A stretch of DNA of 64,000 nt from Sphingomonas aurantiaca. GTDB taxonomy: Bacteria > Pseudomonadota > Alphaproteobacteria > Sphingomonadales > Sphingomonadaceae. The stretch spans positions 1,037,105 through 1,101,104 of the forward strand of contig NZ_QAOG01000001.1 of NCBI RefSeq assembly GCF_003050705.1, given 5' to 3'. This document shows positions 40,547-49,720 of this stretch, one piece after another (the first letter of the stretch is position 1; the number at the start of each line of letters is the position of its first letter). Both the position numbers and the translations under genes were made by a program. The notes under the pieces are model-generated. The model had not been told where the DNA came from and did no database searches. It saw only the letters and a list, made by a program, of their open reading frames with translations.

Positions 40547-40918
40547 ATGAGCCGTTTCTTCACGCAAGATCATGAATGGGTCGATGTCGACGGTGATGTC
40601 GGCACAGTCGGCATTTCCGAATACGCGCAGAGCCAGCTCGGCGACGTCGTGTTCGTTGAGGTTCCTGAGGCCGGCAAGCAGCTGACCAAGGGCGCCGATG
40701 CCGCGGTCGTCGAATCGGTCAAGGCCGCCTCGGACGTCTATTCGCCGGTGTCGGGCACCGTCATCGAGGGCAATGCCGCGCTCGCCGACGATTCGAGCCT
40801 GGTGAATTCGGACGCCGAAGCCGCGGGCTGGTTCTTCAAGCTGACGCTCAGCGATCCGAGCGAGCTCGACAGCCTGATGGACGAAGCTGCGTACGCGGCC
40901 TTCGTCGAAGGGCTTTAA
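40547..40918 (+). CDS. gcvH: glycine cleavage system H-protein
   Basis: The 123-residue lipoyl carrier shuttles the aminomethyl group among P, T and L proteins. It begins [12 protein letters not shown] and carries the lipoylation lysine in [14 protein letters not shown] (Lys59), which would be modified by the LipB/LipA pathway (lipB is at 1849). It lies one base after the gcvT stop. Confidence 0.98.
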   Translation: MSRFFTQDHEWVDVDGDVGTVGISEYAQSQLGDVVFVEVPEAGKQLTKGADAAVVESVKAASDVYSPVSGTVIEGNAALADDSSLVNSDAEAAGWFFKLTLSDPSELDSLMDEAAYAAFVEGL

Positions 40919-40923
40919 GCTAA

Positions 40924-41022
40924 CTCCCCTCCCGCTTGCGGGAGGGGGCGGGGGAGGGGCTGGTCCAGTCGCTCCCCGTCTCATTCCCTCCCCCCGACCC
41001 CTCCCGTGAACGGGAGGGGAGG
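40924..41022. repeat. palindromic repeat element within the gcv operon
   Basis: The left arm CTCCCCTCCCGCTTGCGGGAGG and right arm CCCCTCCCGTGAACGGGAGGGGA lie between gcvH and gcvPA, with inner GGGGGAGGGG/CCCTCCCCCC arms. The right end runs into the GGAGGAGA ribosome-binding site of gcvPA. Confidence 0.82.
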
Positions 41023-41030
41023 AGACTAGA

Positions 41031-42389
41031 ATGCGCTACCTTCCCCTGACCCAGCCCGACCGCGAGGCGATGCTCGCCGTCATCGGCGCCGCGACGATCG
41101 ATGACCTCTTCGTCGACGTGCCCGAGGCCGCGCGCCTCGACGGCCCCGTCCGCGACCTGCCGATGCATGCGTCCGAAATGGCGGTCGAACGCCACATGGC
41201 GGCGCTCGCCAAGAAGAACCTGACCGCAGGGGAAGCGCCGTTCTTCCTCGGTTGCGGCGCGTACAAGCATCATGTTCCCGCCAGCGTCGATCACCTGATC
41301 CAGCGCGGCGAGTTCCTGACCGCTTACACGCCGTACCAGCCCGAGATCGCGCAGGGCACGCTGCAGATGCTGTTCGAGTTCCAGACGCAGGTTGCGCGGC
41401 TGCTCGGCACCGACGTCGCCAACGCGTCGATGTACGACGGCTCGACCGCATGCTGGGAAGCGATCGTGATGGCGCGCCGCATCACCAAGCGCGGCAAGGC
41501 GATCCTGTCGGCGGGGCTGCACCCGCATTACGTGTCGGTGTCGAACACGATGGCCAAGTTCACCGGCGACGTGCTCGACACGACCGACCCGCGGCTGGTG
41601 CCCGAGATGGACCTCGACCGGCTGATCGCGAAGATCGACGACGATACGTCGTGCGTGGTCGTCCAGTATCCCGACATCCTCGGCCGCATCGCCGATCTGC
41701 GTCCGCTCGCGGATGCGTGCCATGCGAAGAAGGCGCTGTTGATCGCGGTCGTCACCGAGCCCGTGGCGCTCGGCGCGATCACCTCGCCCGGCGAGATGGA
41801 CGCGGACATCGTCGTCGGTGAGGGGCAGTCGCTCGGCGTCGGCCTCCAGTTCGGCGGGCCGTATGTCGGGCTGTTCGGGTGCAAGGACAAATATGTCCGT
41901 CAGATGCCCGGTCGGCTTTGCGGTGAGACGGTCGATGCCGATGGCCGCCGCGGGTTCGTGCTGACGCTGTCGACGCGCGAGCAGCATATCCGCCGCGAAA
42001 AGGCGACGTCGAACATCTGCACCAACTCGGGGCTTTGCGCGCTGGCCTTCTCGATCCACATGACGTTGCTGGGTGAAGCGGGCCTGCGCCAGCTCGCCGA
42101 GGTGAACCATGCGGGTGCCGTGGCCGCGGCCGAGCGCCTGTCGCAGATCCCCGGCGTCGAACTGATCAACGACAGCTTCTTCAACGAATTCACGCTGAAG
42201 CTGCCCGTCGAGGCGCGCCCCGTCGTTCGCACGCTCGCCGATCGCGGTATCCTCGCGGGCGTCTCGCTCGGGCGTCTCTATCCCGGCAAGGACGATCTCG
42301 CGAACGGCCTCGTCGTCGCCGTGACCGAAACGACCACCGCGGAGGACGTCGAAACGCTTGCGTCCGCACTCCAGGAGATACTGGCATGA
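41031..42389 (+). CDS. gcvPA: glycine dehydrogenase (decarboxylating) subunit 1
   Basis: The 452-residue N-terminal-half P-protein subunit belongs to the split, bacterial/archaeal type of the PLP-dependent glycine decarboxylase. It starts [19 protein letters not shown], has [18 protein letters not shown] and [12 protein letters not shown], and ends in the typical [11 protein letters not shown]. The GGAGGAGA ribosome-binding site lies at the edge of the upstream palindrome. gcvPB overlaps by four bases. Confidence 0.97.
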   Translation: MRYLPLTQPDREAMLAVIGAATIDDLFVDVPEAARLDGPVRDLPMHASEMAVERHMAALAKKNLTAGEAPFFLGCGAYKHHVPASVDHLIQRGEFLTAYTPYQPEIAQGTLQMLFEFQTQVARLLGTDVANASMYDGSTACWEAIVMARRITKRGKAILSAGLHPHYVSVSNTMAKFTGDVLDTTDPRLVPEMDLDRLIAKIDDDTSCVVVQYPDILGRIADLRPLADACHAKKALLIAVVTEPVALGAITSPGEMDADIVVGEGQSLGVGLQFGGPYVGLFGCKDKYVRQMPGRLCGETVDADGRRGFVLTLSTREQHIRREKATSNICTNSGLCALAFSIHMTLLGEAGLRQLAEVNHAGAVAAAERLSQIPGVELINDSFFNEFTLKLPVEARPVVRTLADRGILAGVSLGRLYPGKDDLANGLVVAVTETTTAEDVETLASALQEILA

Positions 42390-43966
42390 GCATCAACCAG
42401 AGCGGCTGGCGTCCGACCGCGCCCGAGCAGGGCAAGGGTAACGTCCCCGCCAGCGTCACCGGCAACAAGGCGCTGATGTTGGAGGAAGCGCTGATCTTCG
42501 AGATCGGCGACAGCCACACCACCGGCGTCGACTTCGCGACCGCGCCCGCCCGCGCGGCGACCAGCAAGCTCGGCGCGCTGGCACGCAAGGCCCCGATCGG
42601 CCTCCCCGGTCTCTCGGAGCCCGAGACTGTCCGCCATTACACGCGCCTGTCGCGCCAGAATTACGGCATCGATCTCGGTTTCTTCCCGCTCGGCTCGTGC
42701 ACGATGAAGCACAACCCGCGGCTCAACGAGAAGATGGCGCGGCTGCCCGGTTTCTCCGACGTCCACCCGCTCCAGCCGGTCGACACGGTGCAGGGCGCGC
42801 TCGAGGTCATCCACCAGCTCGCGCACTGGCTCGTCACGCTCACCGGCATGACCTCGGTCGCGATGAGCCCCAAGGCGGGCGCGCACGGCGAGCTGTGCGG
42901 TGTCCTCGCGATCCGCGCCGCGCTCGAGGCCAAGGGTGAGGGGCATCGCAAGATCATTCTCGTCCCCGAGAGCGCACACGGTACCAACCCCGCGACGGCG
43001 GCGTTCGCCGGCTACAGCGTCGAGGATATCCCCGCCACCGCCGAAGGCCGCGTCGACACCGCCGCGCTGAAGGCACGCCTCGGCCCCGACGTCGCGGGCG
43101 TGATGATCACCAACCCCAACACCTGCGGGCTGTTCGAGCGCGACATGCGCGAGATTTCGGACGCGGTGCACGCGGCGGGTGGCTTCGTCTATTGCGACGG
43201 CGCGAACTTCAACGCGATCGTCGGCCGCGTCCGGCCGGGCGATCTCGGCATCGACGCTATGCACATCAATCTGCACAAGACCTTCTCGACCCCGCATGGC
43301 GGCGGCGGTCCGGGTTCGGGTCCGGTGGTGTTCTCGGCGGCGCTCACGCCCTACGCACCGCTGCCCTTTGTCGAAAAGCAGGATGGCCAGTTCGTCCTGG
43401 TCGAGGAGGAAACCGCGGGCGAACATCACGCCGGCAGCTTCGGCCGTATGGTCGCGTTCCACGGCCAGATGGGCATGTTCACGCGCGCGCTGACCTACAT
43501 CCTCAGCCACGGCGCCGATGGCCTGCGCCAAGTGTCGGAGGATGCGGTGCTCAACGCGAACTACATCCTGCGCAGCCTCGACGACACGCTCGACGCGCCG
43601 TTTGGCCCGTCGGGTCCGTGCATGCATGAGGCGCTGTTCTCGGACTCCGGGCTGGCCGAGGGCTTCTCGACGATCGACGTCGCCAAGGGGCTGATCGACG
43701 AGGGCTTCCACCCGATGACGATGTACTTCCCGCTCGTCGTTCACGGTGCGATGCTGGTCGAGCCGACCGAGACCGAGTCGAAGGCGGCGCTGGACCAGTT
43801 CATCGCCGCGCTCCGCTCGGTCGCCGAGCGCGCCAAGGCGGGCGATCCGAGCCTCAAGACCGCGCCGCATTTCGCCCCCCGCGCGCGCCTCGACGAGACG
43901 CTCGCGGCACGCAAGCCGGTGCTGGTCTGGAAGGACCCCGCGCCGCTCGCGCAGGCGGCCGAGTAA
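42386..43966 (+). CDS. gcvPB: glycine dehydrogenase (decarboxylating) subunit 2
   Basis: The 526-residue C-terminal-half subunit contains the PLP lysine in [15 protein letters not shown] (Lys298). Other landmarks are [26 protein letters not shown] and [22 protein letters not shown] at the C-terminus. It overlaps gcvPA by ATGA. The L-protein is not here and is presumably supplied by another dihydrolipoamide dehydrogenase locus. Confidence 0.98.
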   Translation: MSINQSGWRPTAPEQGKGNVPASVTGNKALMLEEALIFEIGDSHTTGVDFATAPARAATSKLGALARKAPIGLPGLSEPETVRHYTRLSRQNYGIDLGFFPLGSCTMKHNPRLNEKMARLPGFSDVHPLQPVDTVQGALEVIHQLAHWLVTLTGMTSVAMSPKAGAHGELCGVLAIRAALEAKGEGHRKIILVPESAHGTNPATAAFAGYSVEDIPATAEGRVDTAALKARLGPDVAGVMITNPNTCGLFERDMREISDAVHAAGGFVYCDGANFNAIVGRVRPGDLGIDAMHINLHKTFSTPHGGGGPGSGPVVFSAALTPYAPLPFVEKQDGQFVLVEEETAGEHHAGSFGRMVAFHGQMGMFTRALTYILSHGADGLRQVSEDAVLNANYILRSLDDTLDAPFGPSGPCMHEALFSDSGLAEGFSTIDVAKGLIDEGFHPMTMYFPLVVHGAMLVEPTETESKAALDQFIAALRSVAERAKAGDPSLKTAPHFAPRARLDETLAARKPVLVWKDPAPLAQAAE

Positions 43967-43975
43967 CGCTCTCTT

Positions 43976-44007
43976 CCGGTCATCCTGGCGACCGTCAGGA
44001 TGACCGG
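43976..44007. terminator. hairpin closing the gcv operon (possible short repeat element)
   Basis: A perfect 12-bp stem CCGGTCATCCTG / CAGGATGACCGG has an 8-base loop and lies directly after gcvPB. No T-run follows, so it may be a short member of the repeat family at 14619-14700 that stabilises or ends the gcv mRNA, rather than a classical terminator. The strand is undefined because the stem is symmetric. Confidence 0.5.
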
Positions 44008-44084
44008 ACCAAGCATGCCCCCTTTACTCCCGCTGTATTGCGTTCATACTACACTGTATGGGGTAACGTTGCAGGGGGGAACCG

Positions 44085-44603
44085 ATGCAGGCGAACGAGG
44101 CACAGGGCTGGATCAGCTACGCGATCACGGCCGTCATCATCGGGATCGTCTTTGCGGTTCGCTGGCGTCGCATGAGCGTGGTCAAGCCGCTTAAGCTCGA
44201 ACGCCTCTGGGTCTTCCCGGCGCTTTATGCTGCGGTCGCACTCTACATGGTAGTGATGTACCCGCCGCAGGGACTTGCCTGGCTCTTCTGCGCGTTGGCG
44301 CTCGTGATGGGCGCAGCACTTGGCTGGCAGCGCGGGAAGATGATGCGGATCACGATCGATCCCGACAGCCACGCGCTCAACACGACGTCGTCGCCTGCCG
44401 CGGTGCTGTTCATCGTCGCGATCGTCGCGCTCCGCACCGGCGCGCGGGCGGTGATCGGTGACGGCCAGGCGCTGCACCTGAATGCGTTCGCTATCACCGA
44501 CATGCTGGTCGCGCTCGCGCTCGGCCTGTTCACCACGCAACGCATCGAGATGTACCTGCGCGCCAAACGGCTATTGGACACCGCCCGCGCTCGCCAGACC
44601 TGA
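44085..44603 (+). CDS. integral membrane protein, possibly CcdC/DUF1453-like
   Basis: The 172-residue protein has about five hydrophobic segments (roughly 10-25, 43-60, 64-80, 103-120 and 133-152). The pattern of short membrane helices and KPLKLERLWVFPALY resembles the DUF1453/CcdC-like family, but that assignment rests on overall shape and is tentative. It is followed by a convergent EamA transporter gene. No functional residues can be pointed out. Confidence 0.7.
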   Translation: MQANEAQGWISYAITAVIIGIVFAVRWRRMSVVKPLKLERLWVFPALYAAVALYMVVMYPPQGLAWLFCALALVMGAALGWQRGKMMRITIDPDSHALNTTSSPAAVLFIVAIVALRTGARAVIGDGQALHLNAFAITDMLVALALGLFTTQRIEMYLRAKRLLDTARARQT

Positions 44604-44635
44604 GCGATCCTCCCCCGCCAGGGGGGCGTTCGCCC

Positions 44636-45529
44636 TCACGCGATCGCGCGATCCGTCTCTTCCTGCCGGCGGACATGCTCGCGCCAGACGATATAGAGCC
44701 CGCTTGCGACGATGACCGGCGCGCCGAACCAGGTCGCCTTTGCGGGCAACGTGTCGAACACCAGCCAGCCGAGCAATGTCGCCCACAACAGGCTCGAATA
44801 ATCCATCGGCACCACCACTGACACCGGCCCGAGCCGCAACGACGTCGTCATCGCGATCTGCGCGAGGCCACCCAAGATCCCGACGCTCGCGAGACACGCC
44901 CAGGTCACCAACTCGTGTGGCTGTGCCGCCCGCGCGTAGATCACCGACAGCGGCACCAGCGATAGCGCGGAGAACCAGAAGACCGTCGTCAGCGCGCTTT
45001 CGGTCTTGCCGATCTGCCGCAGCAGGATCGACACGCTCGCCGTCCCGAACGCGCCCGCCAGCGCACACCCCGCACCCCACAGGGGAAAGTGATCGCCCCC
45101 CGGCTGCGCAACGATCAAGACACCCGCAAACCCGGTCGCCACCGCAGCCCAGCGATGCCACCCGGTCGGCTCGCGCAACACCAGCGCGCCTAGGATCGTC
45201 GCGAATACCGGTACAGTGAACCCGATCGTGGTCGCCTCCGCGAGCGGCAGCGCGACGATCCCGTTGAACGTGAACGCCATCGCCGACAGCCCGACGACCG
45301 CACGGACGACATGCGCCGGCAATCGCTTGGTCGCGATCGACGGCAGACCGGGGCCGGCCAGGATCACGCCCGATACCAGCAGACACGCGCCGAACTGCCG
45401 AAAGAACAGAATCTCCGACACGCTCGCGCCGTGCCGCTCGGCCAACTTGATCGCGCTATTCATCAGCGCGAAGATCACGACCGACAGCAACCGCATGCCG
45501 ATGGCGGGAAGGATGCGGTCTGAGGGCAT
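44636..45529 (-). CDS. EamA-domain drug/metabolite transporter (DMT superfamily)
   Basis: The 297-residue exporter-type protein has ten predicted membrane helices in two EamA repeats (about 8-140 and 150-285). Markers are RQFGACLLVSGV, PLAEATTIGFTVPVFATILGALVLREP in repeat 1 and GPVSVVVPMDYSSLLWATLLGWLVFDTLP in repeat 2. It probably exports an amino acid or metabolite; the substrate is unknown. Confidence 0.92.
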   Translation of the reverse strand: MPSDRILPAIGMRLLSVVIFALMNSAIKLAERHGASVSEILFFRQFGACLLVSGVILAGPGLPSIATKRLPAHVVRAVVGLSAMAFTFNGIVALPLAEATTIGFTVPVFATILGALVLREPTGWHRWAAVATGFAGVLIVAQPGGDHFPLWGAGCALAGAFGTASVSILLRQIGKTESALTTVFWFSALSLVPLSVIYARAAQPHELVTWACLASVGILGGLAQIAMTTSLRLGPVSVVVPMDYSSLLWATLLGWLVFDTLPAKATWFGAPVIVASGLYIVWREHVRRQEETDRAIA

Positions 45530-45589
45530 GAGCGCGTCCTAGCCATACATCTTGGCTACGTCATTCCGCTTTCCGCGCTGATGATCTCG

Positions 45590-45760
45590 TCAGCCGCAGC
45601 CGGTCCCGTCTGCAGGATCGGCAATGGCAGCGCTGCGGTCGCGGGCTCTGCATGGGGGCGGCGGAGCGGTGGAGCGCGGGTCCCGACGTTCCAGTGCAAA
45701 TGTGATGGCGGTCCATTGGGCGTCTTTCAGAACGCATGTCGCCGTGATTTTCGTCGTCAT
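45590..45760 (-). CDS. small protein of unknown function, divergent from the Cas5d-like gene
   Basis: The 56-residue product begins MTTKITATCVLKDAQWTAITFAL and ends in a Pro/Arg-rich tail. Support for a real gene is a very good ribosome-binding site (AGGAGGG, 8 bases before the ATG on the minus strand) at the edge of an AT-richer intergenic stretch. It faces the Cas5d-like gene divergently across 170 bases. I do not recognise the protein. Confidence 0.55.
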   Translation of the reverse strand: MTTKITATCVLKDAQWTAITFALERRDPRSTAPPPPCRARDRSAAIADPADGTGCG

Positions 45761-45930
45761 GAGGCTAGCCCTCCTAAAAATCGCCGGCAATGCCAGCGGC
45801 TCGCGAACGATAGGAGCGGGGATAGCAAGCGTCGGGAAAAGCGGATCCGTTTCGGCGACGCTTTTTCTTGCCCGCAAATTGAAAATAAAGAAAACATAAG
45901 ACGAACAGAAAAGACACAAGGCGAGAATCT

Positions 45931-46515
45931 GTGGGTTTCAAAGTGCTGATCCGCGGCGACCGCGCGTGTTTCCGGCGTCCGGAATTCAATGTCGATCTCG
46001 TAAGTTACGACGCGATCCCACCGGGCTCCGCGCGGACACTCTTCGAAGCCATTCACGGGCCGCCGTCCATTCGCTGGACGATCGAGCAGATCGCGATATT
46101 GCATCCGATCCAGCGGCATTGGACGACCGTCGACCACCGCGGGATGGGGCCTCGTCGCGCGAACATCCTGGTCGACGTCAACTATATGGTGACCGCCAGC
46201 TTCTCTCTGACGTCGGTTGCGGATCGTTCTGACACGGCAGCCGCGCATGCAGGATCGTTCCGGCGGCGGGTCGTGCAGGGGCGGTACCATCATCCGCCCT
46301 TTCTTGGCCTGACCGAATTCCCCGCCGCGATCACTTTGCTGGAAAAGGACGATATCCCGCCTGCGAGCCACTACGCATCGGAATCGATCGATTTCGGCTG
46401 GATGGTCTACGATACGCGCAACGGGAAGGATCATGGATTGCGGTTTTTCAGGGCGTCCGCGGTCGCCGGTACGATCGTCGTGCCGCCAATCGATTCTAAT
46501 GAATTCGCACGCTGA
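45931..46515 (+). CDS. solitary Cas5d-like (type I-C CRISPR Cas5/RAMP) protein
   Basis: The 194-residue product, GTG start preceded by AAGGCGAG, matches the Cas5d pattern: FRRPEFNVDLVSYDAIPPGS, ARTLFEAIHGPPSIRW, HPIQ, then SFRRRVVQGRYHHPPFLGLTEFPA and the C-terminal FGWMVYDTR...FFRAS...IVVPP. Cas5d normally binds and cuts type I-C pre-crRNA and sits with cas3, cas8c and cas7. Here neighbours are an EamA exporter and proS, and no array or other cas gene is visible. Relative to characterised Cas5d the expected catalytic Tyr is His42 and the Lys of the Lys-His pair appears to be Ala105 (His106 kept). It may be an exapted RNA-binding protein or a relic, though the frame is intact. Confidence 0.8.
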   Translation: MGFKVLIRGDRACFRRPEFNVDLVSYDAIPPGSARTLFEAIHGPPSIRWTIEQIAILHPIQRHWTTVDHRGMGPRRANILVDVNYMVTASFSLTSVADRSDTAAAHAGSFRRRVVQGRYHHPPFLGLTEFPAAITLLEKDDIPPASHYASESIDFGWMVYDTRNGKDHGLRFFRASAVAGTIVVPPIDSNEFAR

Positions 46516-46579
46516 TCCCAATTTGGCCTGCACTGTAGATGGGGTGACGAACCAATCCACACCCGCTATCCGCGACGCT

Positions 46580-48115
46580 ATGATAAAGCGCGCACTCCCC
46601 GTCACCCGCGAGGCGGATTTCTCCGCCTGGTACCAGGCCGTCATTTCGGAAGCCGACCTCGCCGAGGAATCCGGCGTCCGTGGCTGCATGGTCATCCGCC
46701 CCTGGGGCTATGGCATCTGGGAGCGGATCCAGCGCCTGCTCGACGACCGGATCAAAGCGACCGGGCATGAGAACTGCTATTTCCCGCTCTTCATCCCGCT
46801 CTCGTACTTCGAGAAGGAGGCCGAGCATGTCGACGGGTTCGCCAAGGAAATGGCGGTCGTCACGCATCACCGGTTGAAGGCCGACGGCTATGGCCGGCTC
46901 GTCCCCGATCCCGACGCCAAGCTCGAGGAGCCGCTGGTCGTGCGCCCCACGTCCGAGATGGTCATCGGCGCCGCGTTCGCACGCTGGGTCCAATCGTGGC
47001 GCGACCTGCCGGTGCTGATCAACCAATGGGCCAATGTCGTCCGCTGGGAGATGCGCACGCGCATGTTCCTGCGCACCAGCGAGTTCCTCTGGCAGGAGGG
47101 ACATACCGCCCACGCCACCCCGCAAGAGGCGCGCGACGAGACGCTCAAGATGCTCGAGGTCTATCGCGACTTCGCCGAGGAGTGCCTCGGCCTCCACGTC
47201 ATCGCAGGCGAGAAGCCCGAGAATGAGCGTTTCCCCGGCGCCGTCGCGACCTATTCGATCGAGGCGATGATGCAGGACGGCAAGGCCTTGCAAGCCGGCA
47301 CCTCGCACTTCCTCGGCACCAACTTCGCGCATGCACAGAACATCCGCTTCCAGAATGCGGGCGGCGAGTTCGAGCTGTGCAACACGACGAGCTGGGGCGT
47401 GTCGACGCGGATGATCGGCGGCGTCATCATGGTCCACGGCGACGACGACGGCCTGCGCGTGCCGCCGATGATCGCGCCGTGGCAGGTGGTGATCGTGCCG
47501 ATGCTGCGCGACGTGCCCGAGGACGCGGCGATCATCGACTATTGCAAGGGGCTCCAGGCCGAACTGGCGAAGCAGTTCGCGCTTGGCGAGCCGGTTCGTG
47601 CGCTGCTCGACCTCAAACCCGCCAAGGCCGCGACAAAGCGCTGGGGCTGGGTCAAGAAGGGCGCGCCGATCATTATCGAGGTCGGCGGGCGAGACGTCGC
47701 TGGCGGCAATGTCTCGGTCATTCGCCGCGATCGTCTGTATCGAGAGAACGGCAAGCTCGACAGCAACGCGGTTGCGCGTGCCGATTTCGTTGGCGAGGTG
47801 TCGGACATGCTGCACGACGTGCAGGCGACGCTCCATGTCGAATCGATGAACCGTCTCAAGGCCAATATCGTCCCGGTCGACGATTTCGCCGCGCTCGAAT
47901 CGCACTTCGCGGACGGCATCAAGAACCCCGGCTGGGTTGACGTTCGCTGGTCGAAGCCCACCGGTCCTGCGCTGGAGACGGTCGTCACCCGCCTGAAGGC
48001 GCTCAAGCTCACGATCCGCAACGCGCCAATGGGCCAGACCGGCTGCGATAACGGCGCGTGCATCTTCACCGGCGAGCCTGCGGTTGAGCGCATCCTGATC
48101 GGCCGCGCCTACTGA
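46580..48115 (+). CDS. proS: prolyl-tRNA synthetase
   Basis: The 511-residue class II synthetase is of the shorter type lacking the editing insertion, common in alphaproteobacteria. Landmarks are ESGVRGCMVIRPWGYGIWERIQ, motif 2 region VVRPTSEMVIGAAFARW, and EGHTAHATPQEARDE, with FEL-CNTTSWGVSTR. The ATG giving MIKRALPVTREADFSAWY is chosen. A GTG at 46544 would add 12 residues, and an ATG at 46499 would overlap the Cas5d-like gene. Confidence 0.96.
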   Translation: MIKRALPVTREADFSAWYQAVISEADLAEESGVRGCMVIRPWGYGIWERIQRLLDDRIKATGHENCYFPLFIPLSYFEKEAEHVDGFAKEMAVVTHHRLKADGYGRLVPDPDAKLEEPLVVRPTSEMVIGAAFARWVQSWRDLPVLINQWANVVRWEMRTRMFLRTSEFLWQEGHTAHATPQEARDETLKMLEVYRDFAEECLGLHVIAGEKPENERFPGAVATYSIEAMMQDGKALQAGTSHFLGTNFAHAQNIRFQNAGGEFELCNTTSWGVSTRMIGGVIMVHGDDDGLRVPPMIAPWQVVIVPMLRDVPEDAAIIDYCKGLQAELAKQFALGEPVRALLDLKPAKAATKRWGWVKKGAPIIIEVGGRDVAGGNVSVIRRDRLYRENGKLDSNAVARADFVGEVSDMLHDVQATLHVESMNRLKANIVPVDDFAALESHFADGIKNPGWVDVRWSKPTGPALETVVTRLKALKLTIRNAPMGQTGCDNGACIFTGEPAVERILIGRAY

Positions 48116-48165
48116 TCGATCGCCATTCCGGGCTGGCGTATCGCGATTGACTCCGGGCTATCCTC

Positions 48166-48188
48166 ATCCTCCCCTGGCGGGGGAGGAT
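48166..48188. repeat. short hairpin related to the TCCTCCCC palindromes
   Basis: ATCCTCCCC and GGGGAGGAT arms with a TGGCG loop lie after proS and before the convergent radical SAM gene. It is a half-size copy of the arm seen at 55737-55861 and may act as a bidirectional stop. Confidence 0.6.
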
Positions 48189-48242
48189 GGTTGATCGGTA
48201 CTCGCACCGTCGGGCGGTCGTCAGCCCGTCATGCCCGCGCCC

Positions 48243-49313
48243 TTAGAACAGTTCCCCCTGCGGCCCCCTCGGTGCGCGGAACAGGTCGCTCCGCAGTGCG
48301 ATGCGCTCCTGGTTCAGGCCATGTTTAGCGCAGGCGATCCGAAACCGCGTCGCCAGCAGGTCTGCCCAAGGTCCTTGTCCCTTCATCCGCGTGAAGAAGT
48401 TCGGGTCGTTGTCCTTGCCGCCGCGCAACGACGCGATCGTCGTCATCACCTTCCCCGCGCGATCGGGAAAATGCTCGTCGAGCCACGCGCGGAACAACGG
48501 GGCCACTTCGTGCGGGAGGCGCACGGGGATGAAGAACGCCCGGGTCGCGCCCGCTTCGGCAGCGCGCGCGATGAGAGTTTCGATCTCGTGATCGGTGATC
48601 GCCGGGATCACGGGTGAGATCGAGACATAGACCGGCACCCCCGCATCGGCGAGTTTGCGCACCGCCGCCAGTCGCCGCTCGGGATGCGGCGCACGCGGTT
48701 CGACTGTCGACGCGATCTTCGGATCGAGCGAGGTGATCGACATCGCCACCGCCGCTAGCCGCTTCGCCGCCATCGGTGCCAGCAGGTCCAGGTCGCGCAC
48801 GACACGGTCGGATTTGGTCGTGATCGTCAGCGGATGATCGGTCTCCGCCAGCACCTCGATGATACCGCGCGTGATCCGCCAGTCGCTCTCGATCGGCTGA
48901 TAGGGATCGGTGTTCGTCCCCAGCGCCATCGGCGCGGCGACATAGCCGGGCTTGCCGAGCTCCGCGCGCAACAGGGTGGCGGCGGACGGCTTGGCGAACA
49001 GCCTGCTTTCGAAATCGAGCCCCGGCGAGAGGTCATGAAACGCATGGCTCGGGCGCGCGAAACAATAGATGCAGCCGTGTTCGCAGCCGCGATACGGGTT
49101 GATCGAGCGATCGAACGGGACGTCGGGCGAGGCGTTGCGGCTAATGATCGTCCTCGGAGTTTCGACTGTCACCGTCGTTCGAAGCTTCGGTGCGATCCCG
49201 TCGATCCCCTCGCGCATGTCGAGCCAGTCGCCGTCCAGCTCGGTCTGCGGCAGGTTGAAACGCCGGCTCTCGTCGTTTCGTGTTGCGCCGCGAACTGGTC
49301 GACCCGTCGTCAT
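48243..49313 (-). CDS. PA0069-family radical SAM protein
   Basis: The 356-residue protein carries the cluster motif CEHGCIYC (Cys77, Cys81, Cys84), variant CxxxCxxC, within NPYRGCEHGCIYCFARPSHAF. Further conserved stretches are ALGTNTDPYQPIE and TITTKSDRVVRDLDLL. It is related to spore-photoproduct-lyase-like SplB proteins but lacks an assigned reaction. The ATG at 49313 is preferred; an upstream ATG at 49343 would add ten unconserved residues. Confidence 0.92.
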   Translation of the reverse strand: MTTGRPVRGATRNDESRRFNLPQTELDGDWLDMREGIDGIAPKLRTTVTVETPRTIISRNASPDVPFDRSINPYRGCEHGCIYCFARPSHAFHDLSPGLDFESRLFAKPSAATLLRAELGKPGYVAAPMALGTNTDPYQPIESDWRITRGIIEVLAETDHPLTITTKSDRVVRDLDLLAPMAAKRLAAVAMSITSLDPKIASTVEPRAPHPERRLAAVRKLADAGVPVYVSISPVIPAITDHEIETLIARAAEAGATRAFFIPVRLPHEVAPLFRAWLDEHFPDRAGKVMTTIASLRGGKDNDPNFFTRMKGQGPWADLLATRFRIACAKHGLNQERIALRSDLFRAPRGPQGELF

Positions 49314-49487
49314 CGCTCGACGATACGCCAGGATTGCGAACAAAGATAGAACAAAGCGGTGAGGCGCACACCCGGGCAGAATAGAAAACTTGATCTAGAT
49401 TTATTAAACTTGGCAGCCATTATAAAGACTTGCGTGCCGGACGAATGAGCGCTCGCGGCCTGTCGGGATATCGCTTAGGGCGACGGG

Positions 49488-49685
49488 ATGACGGGACAAA
49501 TTACCACGGTGGAGCGAGCATTCGAACTGGCACGGTCGGGCGAATGCGAGTCGGTCAATGCGCTGCGTCAGCGGTTGCGGCGAGAGGGCTATGACGCAGT
49601 GCATCTTCATCTGCACGGCGCGTCGATCAACAAGCAGCTCGTCGACCTGATCCATGCGGCTCGCGGCGGGTCCGCCCTCGCATAG
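49488..49685 (+). CDS. small conserved-looking protein of unknown function
   Basis: The 65-residue product begins MTGQITTVERAFELARSG and includes NALRQRLRREGYDAVHLHLHGASINKQL, a plausible helix-turn pattern. The ribosome-binding site is GGGCGACGGG. Upstream, 49380-49435 is markedly AT-rich with TATAAAG, a possible promoter. Proteins of this kind, about 65 residues starting with an ERAF-type helix, occur widely in sphingomonads without a known role. Confidence 0.6.
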   Translation: MTGQITTVERAFELARSGECESVNALRQRLRREGYDAVHLHLHGASINKQLVDLIHAARGGSALA

Positions 49686-49720
49686 GACAGCCCCGCCGCG
49701 CAGCATGGAGGGGGTAGGCT

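Noticed and set aside
46433..46579. N-terminal extension of proS back into the Cas5d-like gene
   Set aside because: The conserved protein begins MIKRALPVTREADF (46580); the extension is unlike ProS proteins and overlaps the upstream gene.
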